Shown piece after piece: positions 11,352 to 20,673 of a DNA stretch of 64,000 nt. This DNA comes from Falciphora oryzae. Its lineage: Eukaryota; Ascomycota; Sordariomycetes; Magnaporthales; Magnaporthaceae. Under the pieces are notes generated by a model. The model saw only the letters and a list, made by a program, of their open reading frames with translations. It did no database searches and was not told the origin of the DNA. Where the stretch lies: assembly GCA_000733355.1 (NCBI GenBank), contig JNVV01000047.1:239127-303126 (forward strand). Reading direction: 5' to 3'. The position numbers were made by a program, and so were the translations under genes. How positions within the stretch are numbered: position 1 is the first letter of the stretch; each line of letters begins with the position of its first letter.

Positions 11352-11850
11352 GTTATATAATAGGTGGGTAGCGGCCCGATAAGGCACTGGGGAATCGCCT
11401 TTAAAGATTGAAAACTCGGGTATCGTGCCTGGCATAAGCGTATTTGTTAATGCTCGAATGTTTTTATCGGGTCCCGGAAGGTTTGTGGCTGAAAGGTCGG
11501 CTATTATAATAAGGAAGTAAGAAAAAAGGTGAGGGTAGGGTGATAATGATTATCGACGTCGCGAAAGCCACGTCAACGGGGAAAGATGACTGGTATACGT
11601 TTACGCTGCGATAGCCGCGTAAACGGGGGAAAACGCTGCGAAAGCCGCGTCGGTAGGGATTGCGATAGGGGAAGCGGATTAAAAAGCGCCTTGGCTAAGG
11701 AAGCCCAACCTAGGCGTTGATTTGACGCGCTGCGATGGCCGCGCGTTGGTGAGGAGGATCGTCGCCCGCGATGGCTTGCGAGATCCGAAAAGTAAGGGGG
11801 GGGTCGTGATTGATCTCCGCGATCACGTTCGCGCCGGTCGCTTAGGTTTT
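11352..11850. other. Leader region of gypsy element 1
   Basis: About 500 bp between the short LTR-like insertion and the primer-binding site. It contains degenerate direct repeats of a CGCTGCGAAAGCCGCGT-like unit around 11570-11740. No coding region is recognised. Confidence 0.4.
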
Positions 11851-11865
11851 CCGGAGTTGCTACCA
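11851..11865 (-). other. Putative primer-binding site of gypsy element 1
   Basis: On the minus strand TGGTAGCAACTCCGG begins 2 nt downstream of the 5' LTR. It has the TGG start expected to pair with a tRNA 3' CCA end. The priming tRNA was not identified. Confidence 0.6.
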
Positions 11866-11867
11866 AT

Positions 11868-12069
11868 TGTTAAAGCAGTCGAGGGCAGAGATATTGGAGT
11901 AGCAGGAAGATGATATTCGGAGTAGGTTGGAGGCCGGAGGCCTAGCCCTGCAGAGATTTGGGATATCTCTGTGCGGGATCCACCTTGTGGAGCCTCCACC
12001 CTTATCTGACGATAAAGGTCTTTGGTCCCAACTCCTCTATTTACAGTTAAGGCCCTACTGGCCGTGATA
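11868..12069 (-). repeat. 5' LTR of gypsy element 1
   Basis: A 202-bp copy of the LTR at 899-1100 in the same orientation. Its outer end reads CCGTGATA instead of CCGTAACA. The adjacent primer-binding-like site at 11851 supports its role as 5' LTR. Confidence 0.8.
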
Positions 12070-13455
12070 GTACTTTGCTGTTGTGCCGGTTTATACGGGT
12101 GTGGTTTGGTTTTGCCCCTATACCACACTTCGGCCCCGTATAAAGCCGTAGGGATTATAACCGTTGTAACGGCTTTATGTACCGAATGTGCCGGTATCCC
12201 CCCTATCGAGTTCATTAGCCTCCGGAGGTGGTTGGCAACCTTTTAGGCTTTTGCAACCCTGTGGTCGACGTGCGGGCTAAAATTAAGCCGTGGATCGAAA
12301 AGGACTCCTAACTACCGTAAGGCTCCTGTAGCTTGTTGTATGGTAAGGCCTTCCGCCGTAACCGCTGGGGTTGTGAGATTTCTTTGCCTGGAAAAGTGCA
12401 TAAGTTCGCACTTCCCCGGGTTGAAAGCCACTTTATTAGCCCTTCCCCAACGGAGGATTTCCGTCACCGTAGCCCCTGCTTTACGGGAGCACTCCTCCGG
12501 GGTGCCTCCCGTTATGCAAATGCCTATATCGTCCGCATATCCGTACCTGACCGCTTTTGCTTTAGGTAGGATTTCGGCCATATAAAGCATAAATAGGACC
12601 GGTGATGCCGATGACCCTTAGGGTAGCCCGCAGTCCGGGGAAAAAGGGGGAGCCGAAGCGTCTTCCAAACGCACATTAACCACCCTGTTTCCTGCGAAGG
12701 ATGATACCCATCGTACGAGCGTTGGGTCCCACCCTTAGTCCAATAGCCTCCGGAGGAGCCTCCGGCGGAGTACGGCGTCGAAAGCCCCTTGTACGTCCAT
12801 AGTGACAAGGGCGGCCGTTTTGCCCTTTTGGAAAGCCCGTTCCACCTCATGGGCCACGCACGCCGTTAAGTCGGTAGCGGCCTTTTTGAGAGTAGCCCCG
12901 GCGTGTTGCGGGGCTATCAGCCCGTGCTGCAACGCGAGGGATGCCATCCGTAAAGCTACCAAACGTTCTAACCCTTTCCCTAAACACGGGAACAGGGCTA
13001 TCGGGCGGTAGGATTTCGGATCCGTCATATCCTCTTTATTCGGCTTCTTTAGCATTACCACCTCCGCGGTGCGGAAGGGGCCCGGGTGGTGCCCGGCCTT
13101 AAGGCATGCTTCGAAAAGGGCCCTAACGTATTCCCCTATTGCCGGCCATGCCGCTGTAAGCAGCCTAACTGATAGGGAGTCGACGCCCGGGGCCGTGTTT
13201 GCCGTGCCTATAGTGCATTTCCAGCATTCCTCCAAGGGGACGTGGGGGTCCCACGGGAGTTGTGCGGTCCCTTGGGGGGCCCCTTGCTGCAACGGGTCCT
13301 CTTGTAGGTCGTCCTCCGCCGTAAACCTACGGAGGATCTTGCGGCCTAATGCTTCCGCTTTATCCGCTGGGGCTACTATAACCTCCCCGTTAATGTTTAA
13401 CGGAGGAAGCCGTATAGCAGGAGCGAGTTTATGCCATTTTACAGCTCGGTACCAG
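12070..13455 (-). mobile_element. LINE fragment (Tad1-like), reverse transcriptase region
   Basis: A minus-strand non-LTR retrotransposon piece truncated at both ends. From 13292 it reads PNKEDMTDPKSYRPIALFPC (RT fingers) and LVTMDVQGAFDAVLRRRLL (palm Asp). Further on are a GLPQGS-like motif with a stop, GYADDIGI (12540 region, catalytic YADD), the thumb FNPGKCELMHFSRQR, GLTIQQATGALR, and the start of the RNase H linker. It is homologous to the LINE at 25795-29405. Stops at LLD* and LP* sit where that copy has Gln. It ends at 12070 against the gypsy-1 5' LTR. Confidence 0.85.
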
Positions 13456-13598
13456 GGTTCGGAAAAAAGTCAGTCAGTTAAGTCATTACCCTAACTGTGA
13501 CTGACTTTCAAAGTTAAGGCAGTGACTTTGACTTTTAATGACTGACTTTTGACTGACTTTAGTGACTTTCAAAGTTATTAAAAGTCATTTTTTATATA
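13456..13598. repeat. GTCAGTCA/TGACTGAC-rich short repeat block
   Basis: About 140 bp holding several direct and inverted copies of AAAGTCAGTCA/TGACTGACTTT, between the broken LINE and MITE 2. No coding capacity; possibly a piece of another foldback element. Confidence 0.5.
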
Positions 13599-14030
13599 AC
13601 GTGGTTCATCACCGAGTGGGTCATATCAGCGAATGGGTCACTTCAAAATCCCATACTAAACGCCGTTTTCGACCCCCCGGTTAAATCCACCAATTTTTAA
13701 TAAAATTCCATGAAAATTTAATATGTTATATTTAACTATATAACCGATTTTATGATTATTTTTCCACATTTTTATTATTACTATTTTAAGGTGATTTACT
13801 ATTTACACACAGTGTTTTGCACAGTGTTTAAAACTCACCTAAAAATAATGCTAATAAAATTTTGGAAAAATAATCATAAAATCGGCTATATAGTTAAATA
13901 TAACATATTAAATTTTCATGGAATTTTATTAAAAATTGGTGGATTTAACCGGGGGGTCGAAAACGGCGTTTAGTATGGGATTTTGAAGTGACCCATTCGC
14001 TGATATGACCCACTCGGTGATGAACCACGT
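13599..14030. mobile_element. Foldback MITE 2, intact
   Basis: 432 bp, almost entirely a perfect palindrome with arms of about 200 bp and a small loop near 13810. Ends are ACGTGGTTCATCACCGAGTG and its inverse, with TA at 13597-13598 and 14031-14032. It is non-coding and has the same architecture as MITE 1. The ends match those of the Fot1/pogo elements here, so their transposase is the likely mover (inference). Confidence 0.9.
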
Positions 14031-14032
14031 TA

Positions 14033-14042
14033 AGTAAATAAG

Positions 14043-14106
<64 letters not shown>
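14033..14106. repeat. (AAAT)n microsatellite
   Basis: About 18 tandem TAAA/AAAT units directly between MITE 2 and Fot1 copy 2. Confidence 0.95.
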
Positions 14107-14109
<3 letters not shown>

Positions 14110-14662
14110 CGTAGTTCACAAGCGAGTGGGCCATACAAGCGAATGGGCCACCCACACCCGACCTCCGGACCATCAACGCGCATACCAACCCAATAACGCC
14201 AGCAATCCATTCAAACTACTTAGAACTATATATATTGGACATTTCTACTTTTTCCTAACAGGTGCGCGCATTATGTCCGGTTTTGCCGCACGTGCTATAT
14301 CGCCGACGAGTTGTCGTCGCCCTCCTTTTCTGACCCTTATAATCGCGCATTTCTTGCTGTAGCTATCCATCCAGCTCCTGCTGGTCCAAAACATTTCGTA
14401 CTTCGTTAATGGTAAATGACCCTCTAAATCGGACACGTGTTTTTTTAGCCCTCCGGCGTTTGCTTAGTGCCTCGTTCGCTTTTCGTAGCTTGGAGCACTC
14501 TTTTTTTAAAAGGTTAACCCGATGCATAATTGCCTTAGCCCCTTTCGCAAATTGGTCCATAGCCGCTAGCATAGATATCAGAAAGCTGCTTTGGTAATTA
14601 GAAATCCGAGTTTTGATGTGTTCGGATTGCGAAGTTGCTTCTTTAGCTATCCGGGGCGTTTT

Positions 14663-16171
14663 GGAGGTTTAAGGTTCAGGGTCGTTTAGGGGCGTCCTTA
14701 AGGGAATTGGAGTCCGTAGCCTCACATCCAGCTTTTTTAAAACCGAATCCGGATTAAAAGGAGCAAGGCCAGCCCCTCGAAAGCTTTTTCAAATGTTTCC
14801 CTCGGTTATAAAGTTAAAAAATGCCGCTTTAAACGCCGAAAGGAACTCGACCTTAGTTACGTGGTTAACGTGCGACCTTATCAGGTCCTCGATTTATCGA
14901 CCGTACGCCTTTTTCATTAGGCTAAAGCACCTAACGTTAAGCGGCTAAAGGAAGTGAAACGAATGCGGAAGCATGCAAAGCGTAATAATGTTATGTTCCT
15001 GGCAATAAAGCTCAAAATCCGTTAAGTGGTGGCTTTCGTGGCCGTTTAGCATTAACAGACGATGGGACCCCGTATGTAACAAGGGGTCAAAGACGGCTTG
15101 GAGAAAGAATCTCTAGATTGCAGATAATCTTTCTATGAGCTCAAGAGATGCTTGAGGAAGAAGGAATCTCTCGTGGAAGACATAGGAGATGGCAGGGTTT
15201 ATATAAACCCTTTGTGATCCGTGCGAAGTATCGAGTACATAATTCACACTGCCTTCCAACCTTCACCGCTTGGCCTTGGGGCCGTTGACCGCCTATGCGG
15301 GTCTCCGAACCTCCGTAAGGCCGACTCGTGATGCCGACTAGTTAGGTCCACGGGTTCTTCCGTGTGACACCGTAGAACGAGCTGCAATGTGTTTGTCGAA
15401 ATGCTAAATCCATTCCAGGCCGAGTTCGTTCGTAATCCACCCATTAGCGCTTGTTGCGATAACCCAATTGCGTGGAAGGTCGGTTTCCGAATACCAATTG
15501 GCTAAATGGTACTACCCTTTAACGATAATGAAAGGAGGGACCGCCTAACCGCAATAGTTAACCCTGTGGATAACTGTAGCCCATTCCCGGTTGCCAGGCT
15601 AGATTAGCTTTGCTTTGCTTCGCCCTTCCGATGTTGTAATAACCATAACGGCCGCGATTATGCCTATAAGGAAGCCGGTTTCGTCGAAGTTGTAAATATC
15701 GTCACCTTGGATGCCATATTTGGCCATAGTGTTCCGTACAAGGTCGAACTACGCAAAAACAAGCTTGGGATCTTCGCATTTGGCCTTTTGGTAATCGTAC
15801 TTTCGAATCCAGCGCGTACCGAGCTTTGCGCGGCGTTTGACGAAATTCGCGACCCAGTTCTTGCCGACGACGCCCGCGTCGCGTTCGGCCAGCAATCGGT
15901 TGGCCATATCTTCAACACCAAAAGGCCGGGGAGGAAATGCGCGGGAATCCAGTTCGAATATGTACTTAATAAGCGCCTCCTCTTCGGATTCCGTCAATTT
16001 CCGTAATTTGGGCATTATGTCGCGTCGAGCAGGTTGGCCGCGCTTCCGACGCGTCAAAGTCGATCTCGCGACCGAGTAGATCTTTGCAGCTTCCCGTACG
16101 CTTAGTTTTAGGTTGGATTGCAAAGCTTGAAGGGCAAGCACTACCCGGCTTTCGTCGTTTTCCATTAACAT
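14663..16171 (-). pseudogene. Fot1/pogo transposase, copy 2, broken
   Basis: It starts at MLMENDES (ATG at 16171). The psq helix-turn-helix (LSVREAAKIYSVARSTLTRR) and CENP-B domain (FPPRPFGVEDMANRLLAERD, NWVANFVKRRAKL) are well kept through about 15749. The frame is then broken and the DDE domain is split by a 295-bp LTR with duplicated CCGTA. Downstream pieces read LNGHESHH and PLNVRCFSLMKKAYG, again with Asn in place of the second and third catalytic Asp. A C-terminal coiled and basic tail follows in other frames (14572-14245). Confidence 0.8.
15075..15369 (-). mobile_element. Solo LTR of the gypsy-2 family in Fot1 copy 2
   Basis: 295 bp, TGTAACAAGG to TGTGTGACA in the plus direction, flanked by CCGTA at 15070-15074 and 15370-15374. 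It contains TTTATATAAACCC. Confidence 0.9.
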
Positions 16172-16867
16172 TATTGTGGGTGGAAAAATTAGTTGCGAAA
16201 GAAGAGAGAGAGAGAGAGAGAGTTTATTTAACGTCGGTGAATCGGGATCTACCAGTCCCTGCCTCCCAGGGGGCATACGACGTGCTAGCGCTACCTAAGC
16301 TTGACACTAGGCTATATGTTGCTATCGAGGCGGCTAACAAATTAAACCTTGGGGTAGGCCCAAGGCACACGGAGTTCAGGCCGCATTCCGGCGCTCCTTG
16401 TTAGTGAGCGGGCAATCGGCAGAAGGGGCGAATAAACGCCGGGGCGCTGTACGCGCTGCTGTTGGTGGTAGTAAAAGCTGTCGGCCGGCAAAGTGCCGGA
16501 AAAAAAGTGAAGCCGGGTGTGGCGGGAGGGATCGCAATAAACCCCCCCTGGGCCCGGCCAAAGAAAGAAAATTCGGGGGCTGGAGGGCCTAATTCCAACC
16601 CTGTGTACTCCTTGTGTGTTTATCGCGCATCGAACGAATACGCTACGCGGTTTGCCAACGTGGTGCACGGCAATTCGTAACACTTCACGGTTGGCAAACA
16701 GAGCCGCGTCAAGATCTTGCGCGTGCGATGCCACCTATACTTCAGTATAGTCACCGCGTGGCAACAAACAGAGGCGCGAGCGTCAAGCCAATCTTGCGCG
16801 TGCGTGCTTAAACAAAAGCTTAAGCAGGCCAATCTTGCGCCGTGCGTATCGTCGGGATGCGGTCGAC

Positions 16868-16944
16868 CGAGGAGGAGTCGCGTGTGTGTACGACCGAAGG
16901 GTCGCGTGTGTGTACGCCCGAAAGGGTCGCGTGTGTGGCGGGGG
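16868..16944. repeat. Minisatellite beside an assembly gap
   Basis: Three units of roughly 23 bp built on GGGTCGCGTGTGTGTACG run directly into the run of N. Confidence 0.75.
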
Positions 16945-16983
16945 NNNNNNNNNNNNNNNNNNNNNNNNNNNNNNNNNNNNNNN
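16945..16983. other. Assembly gap (39 N)
   Basis: A run of 39 unknown bases. True length may differ because it adjoins tandem repeats. Confidence 1.
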
Positions 16984-17432
16984 TCGTTCGGCTCGGTGCG
17001 CGAGGCGAAAGCGAAAAGGAAGTCGAAGGGCGGTCTGGTGATGCGCGGAGGTTGGAGCACCCGATTGTCGAAGGTTTCGGCGCGCGCGAAGCGCGCCCTG
17101 GGCGATAGGGTGCAGGCCTTCCCCTCGACTGGCAATAGGCACCCGCATACCTTTGCCAGCCATTCTCTGCTCTTTTGGCCCAGTTGCGTTGCCGACGTCG
17201 TTGTTGAAAGGAGTCGGAGAACGCGAGCAAAAACAAGCCAAATGGCTTGTTAGTGCCCGATAGTGCTGTTCCGGCCATTTTGGTGGCACCACTACCAAAA
17301 TGGCCGGGATTCCTTAGCGGCCACTAACAGTGGGTCCGACAGGAAAATTTTTCGGGGGGAAGGTGTTGCGAAAGAAGAAGTGTTGCGTGGTCGCGTGTTT
17401 TGGCCCACTCGCTTGTGAACCACGTTAATCGC

Positions 17433-17900
17433 CAGTATTCTTTAGCGAAGATGCGGATAAGGTTATCCGACTTTTTACCCTCGACTTTAAGGGGGATGAA
17501 ATGCGCTATCTTAGTAAAAGGGTTTACCATTACCCAAATTGAATCGCACCTATCGCTTAAAGGGAGGTCCGTAATAAAGTTTATAGCCACCGTCTTCCAG
17601 GGCTGGTAATGCAGCTCTATGGGTTGTAGGGGTCCAAAGGGGGCATGCCTTAGGGCCTTATTGCGTTGGCATTCCAGGCATCCCCTTACGTATTCCCGGA
17701 CTTTTGCTTCGATATTAGGCTATTAAAGTGCCGAATAATTAACTCGAGGGTTTTATCCATACCTATATGTCCAGCGACTTTTGTGTCATGTTCAGACTCG
17801 AGGACTTCTTTTTATAAGGCCTCCGTTGGCACCCACAATCTTTCCTTATAATAAAGGAGGCTATCTTTTATTTCTTTACCTTTTTCGGGCTTTTGGAAGC
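17433..17900 (-). pseudogene. Integrase core fragment of gypsy element 2
   Basis: The minus frame reads MAINFITDLPLSDRCDSIWV and MVNPFTKIAHFIPLK, matching the first catalytic Asp and following strand of the integrase core. It is cut at KEYW, where the Fot1 inverted repeat starts. The zinc-binding part lies upstream with stops. Confidence 0.75.
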
Positions 17901-18240
17901 GACCTTGGTATTTAGGATCCGATATACCAGCTTGCTTAACTTTATTAGTAAATTCCGTAGCCCATTTTAGGATTGGAATACTGCAAAGCCGGTTTAGGGA
18001 TAGAAGGAAAAAAGGTGCTCCTTACGGTAAAACTTCTTCCATGGGGTTATTTCCTTATCCTTCCAAGGCCGAAATTTTTGCTAGGAAGTGTTTTTTTTAC
18101 AGGATTATCGTAATCGGTTGATCCTTACTCCCTCCTTTTTTAGGCTTGTGCTGGGGTAATTTCGATAGCACATCGGCCTTTTTATTTTGCTTTCCTAGCC
18201 GGTAGTTAATTATAAACTAATAACCAGCCAATTGTTGTGC

Positions 18241-18606
18241 CTATCTGGCTTGCTTTCGATTAAGGATTTTAGCCGTTAGGAAGTATTTAAAGTTCCGGTG
18301 ATCCGTATAAACCTTTATCTGGTGCTTTGCCTTTTTGAGGTAATGCTTCCACCTAGCGAAACAGTTAACGACCGCCAAAAGTTCCTTATCGTGGATTTCA
18401 TAGTTGATTTCGGCAGGCGACATTTTGCGTGAATGGAAGGCAACGGGGTGTAGTTTATTAGTTTCGGGGTCCCTTTGGGATAACACCCCTTTAAAGGCAA
18501 AGTTTAAAGCGTCTATTTCAATTTGTGCTGGAAAAGATGGGTCGAAATGCCGGAGTATCGAACGCGAAACGAAAGCGATTTTAAGGACTTCGAAAGCCTG
18601 TTCCAT
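18241..18606 (-). pseudogene. RNase H domain of gypsy element 2
   Basis: It reads FPAQIEIDALNFAFKGVLSQ, HPVAFHSRKMSPAEINYEIH and KELLAVVNCFARWKHYL, then YTDHRNFKYF, the standard order of Ty3/gypsy RNase H (D-AS-G-V-Q, SRK, E-L-A-V). It continues from the RT but is separated from it by frame breaks. Confidence 0.85.
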
Positions 18607-18753
18607 TTTGGGAGTTTATCGCTATTGGTTTTTTAGCAGGGCGTTGGCCGTTGTTATAAGCTTAACGATTCCTAAAAACCCCTTAATAAACCTCCTGTAA
18701 AAGTTGGCAAAGCCGACGAACGATTGGAAGTTTTTAAAGCAGTTGGGGGCCTT

Positions 18754-19410
18754 TTATTGGATAATAGCATTAACTTTGTCTTTGGATATTGCGATGCCCT
18801 CGGGTCCTATTATGTAACTAAGGAACTCGATTTCGTATACCCCCCAAACGCATTTGCGAGGGGCTACGGCTAGGTTGTGTTTGGTAAAGCGGCGAAGCAC
18901 CTCCTTTACCAAACTATCGTATTGTTTTTTAGTTTTTGCGTATATTAAAAGGTCATCCAAATACACAAAAAGCCCGGTATCGATAAGGTCCATAAAGATA
19001 TAGTTCATTATGCTTTGGAAAGTGGCGGGGGCGTTGATAAAGCCTATTGGTATAACCGTGAATTCGAAAACGCCGTATTTGCAGCGGAAGGCCGTAAGCC
19101 ATTCGTACCTTTTCTTTATCCGAATTAGGTTAAACCCGGTTTTAAAGTCGATTTTCGTTTTCCATTTGGCATTTCGAAGTCGATCCTGGAGCTCCGTAAT
19201 AAGCGGGATAAGGTACCGAATCGGAATCGTTTTAGCGTTTACGTCTTTGTAGTCGACCACTACCTTTAAGGGATCGAGGAGGTCTTTTTTTTCTGCGAAC
19301 ATAAGGGGCGAACTATTGGCAGTTTTATATGGCCTGGCCCGACCGATTCGTACCTGCTTTTCCAGCCACGGCTTTAAAACGTCTAATTCCTTTTGGCTTA
19401 TTAGGTACAA
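18754..19410 (-). pseudogene. Reverse transcriptase of gypsy element 2
   Basis: A 218-codon open stretch carrying the RT fingers and palm: VVVDYKDVNAKTIPIRYLIP, KIDFKTGFNLIRI (first Asp), FEFTVIPIGFINAPATFQ, and the catalytic YLDDLLIYAK. Conserved residues such as TPF/MPFGLTNAP are altered, in keeping with mutation. The first codon is not a true start; this is an internal part of pol. Confidence 0.85.
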
Positions 19411-19532
19411 GGGGCTATGGGTTAATTAAGCCCCTTCCTTAAAGTGAATTTCGTAGTCCCAAGGCTAATAATCGGGAAAACGGGTGGCAGTAGCTTCTGT
19501 TATAATGGGGAAAAATTCCCTAAATTCCTGTG

Positions 19533-20058
19533 TGTAACAGGCCTTGGCCCTACTATAGCCAGCTACAGTAGTGTCAGGCCTGGAAAAAGGGGGTTCTCGC
19601 AGGGAGGTCTCAAAGGTTCAACAGCTCAACAGTTGTATTCGTGCAGGGCTCAACAAGTTTATGGTGTAGGTAGAAACAGAAACGATAGCTTGCCCTTCGG
19701 ACCTCCTTCACAGGGGGTCTCTCGGCCCTCCTTATGCTCTAGCCCTCCGTCCGTCCTTCGGCTGTCGTCGGCGCGCCTCCTCCTCCGTAGCGTCCGTCGG
19801 GGCCTGCCTTTCGGTTGTTATCGGCACACTGCTTCCTCCGCGGCGTCCGTCGGAGCCGGATATGTTTCGTCCCTTTTAGGGTTCCGGGCCGGGCTAATCT
19901 GCGGGGGCTGATCGGCGCGCGTGTCGCAAAGTTAAACTCTCCTAATCCGCACATCCGTCAGGGCTTGCGCCCTTCCGGCTACCACCCGGAAGCCTCCCTT
20001 GTGGTCACCGGTGGCGTCCCTTGCGGCTGCTGGCCATGGTTTTGTGTAGGGTGTTACA
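19533..20058. mobile_element. 526-bp solo LTR with target duplication
   Basis: It begins TGTAACAGGCC and ends GGGTGTTACA, flanked by CTGTG at 19528-19532 and 20059-20063. It is GC-rich and unlike the surrounding gypsy sequence. Its last ~100 bp recur at 29406-29504. No autonomous parent is visible in the window. Confidence 0.9.
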
Positions 20059-20208
20059 CTGTGGCACCGATTTGAGGCCGTCCGAATTTGCTTTGTTTAC
20101 TTCCTTAAGGGAAGGAATACCGTGCCCGTATTTAATAGCGGCAATAATTGCGGGCTTAACTGTTTTTATATTTTCCCGAAGGCGTAAGCCTTTAAGCGGC
20201 TGTAAATC

Positions 20209-20604
20209 CTATAGCTTCCGTGCCCGTAGCTTGTTGCATTTCCGGCATTTGTCCGAATCCATCCGGATATCCCGAAAGTCGCGATTTAATAACCTTAGCG
20301 GTGGGTGTTGCCTTTGCCATGCGAAGGGCAGGATAATATCGCAATCTGGATCCGTAGGACTAATTTCGAACGTTTTTGTAAAATAGTGCGTTTTGTACCA
20401 GAGGGTAACGTCAACGACTAGTTGCTTTCCGGCTTCGGGTTCGATTTTCCCTAAAAAGGAGGTCATTACGCGAGGGACAGCCCTATCAACCAGGTAACCC
20501 GGGAGTTGCTTCGCTATTTTGTTTAACATAACCTTCGTATCGCTGCCTTCGTTTAAAAGGACCCGGACAGGTATCTCCTTCGATCCCCTCGCCCGTATGT
20601 ACAT
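20209..20604 (-). pseudogene. Retropepsin region of gypsy element 2
   Basis: It reads IPVRVLLNEGSDTKVMLNKI, aligned with the retropepsin flap entry where DSGS/T is expected. The catalytic Asp appears as Asn (NEGSD), so it would be inactive. It continues through CDIILPFAWQRQH, typical of the end of gypsy proteases. Confidence 0.7.
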
Positions 20605-20673
20605 GCGAAGGATTGGCTTTGCGAGTTCCCTATCCGTTAAGGGCCTTCGTGCAACAGCGACGGTCGATGGTTA

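Larger units (their letters stand above)
899..12069 (-). mobile_element. Ty3/gypsy chromovirus (gypsy element 1) with nested insertions
   Basis: An LTR retrotransposon on the minus strand. Its 3' LTR is 899-1100 and its 5' LTR 11868-12069 (202 bp each, same orientation). A 15-nt tRNA-primer-binding-like site sits 2 nt inside the 5' LTR (11851-11865). From 5' to 3' it carries gag remnants (about 10200 down to 6280), a protease region (about 5860-5560), reverse transcriptase with FVDD at 4321-4335, RNase H (3873-3343), integrase (about 2970 down) and a C-terminal chromodomain (1418-1188). All frames are broken. It hosts a solo LTR (1558-1759), a foldback MITE plus Fot1 (7490-9781), a 285-bp solo LTR (10423-10707) and a 176-bp LTR-like element (11171-11346). 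Without these the element is about 8 kb. Its flanks both show GTAC but belong to unrelated sequences (WD40 gene on one side, LINE on the other). Confidence 0.85.
16206..17364 (-). mobile_element. 5'-truncated LINE insertion with 14-bp target duplication
   Basis: The sequence GTTGCGAAAGAAGA occurs at 16192-16205 and again at 17365-17378, bracketing the insert. The minus-strand 3' end carries a (CT)n tail (16204-16221) and about 350 bp of 3' UTR shared with the LINE ending at 29405. Further upstream (16560-17364) no homology is recognised, and an assembly gap lies inside. The tail and the long duplication fit target-primed LINE insertion. Confidence 0.75.
14109..17425 (-). mobile_element. Fot1/pogo-type DNA transposon, copy 2, with two nested insertions
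   Basis: Inverted ends ACGTAGTTCACAAGCGAGTG (left) and CACTCGCTTGTGAACCACGT (right), flanked by TA at 14107-14108 and 17426-17427. Removing the solo LTR (15075-15369) and the LINE fragment (16206-17364) leaves about 1.84 kb, like copy 1. The transposase is on the minus strand. Its right end sits inside the integrase gene of gypsy 2. Confidence 0.85.

Noticed and set aside
16620..17298. Several frames running across the N gap
   Set aside because: They exist only because N codons contain no stops; no domain on either side.
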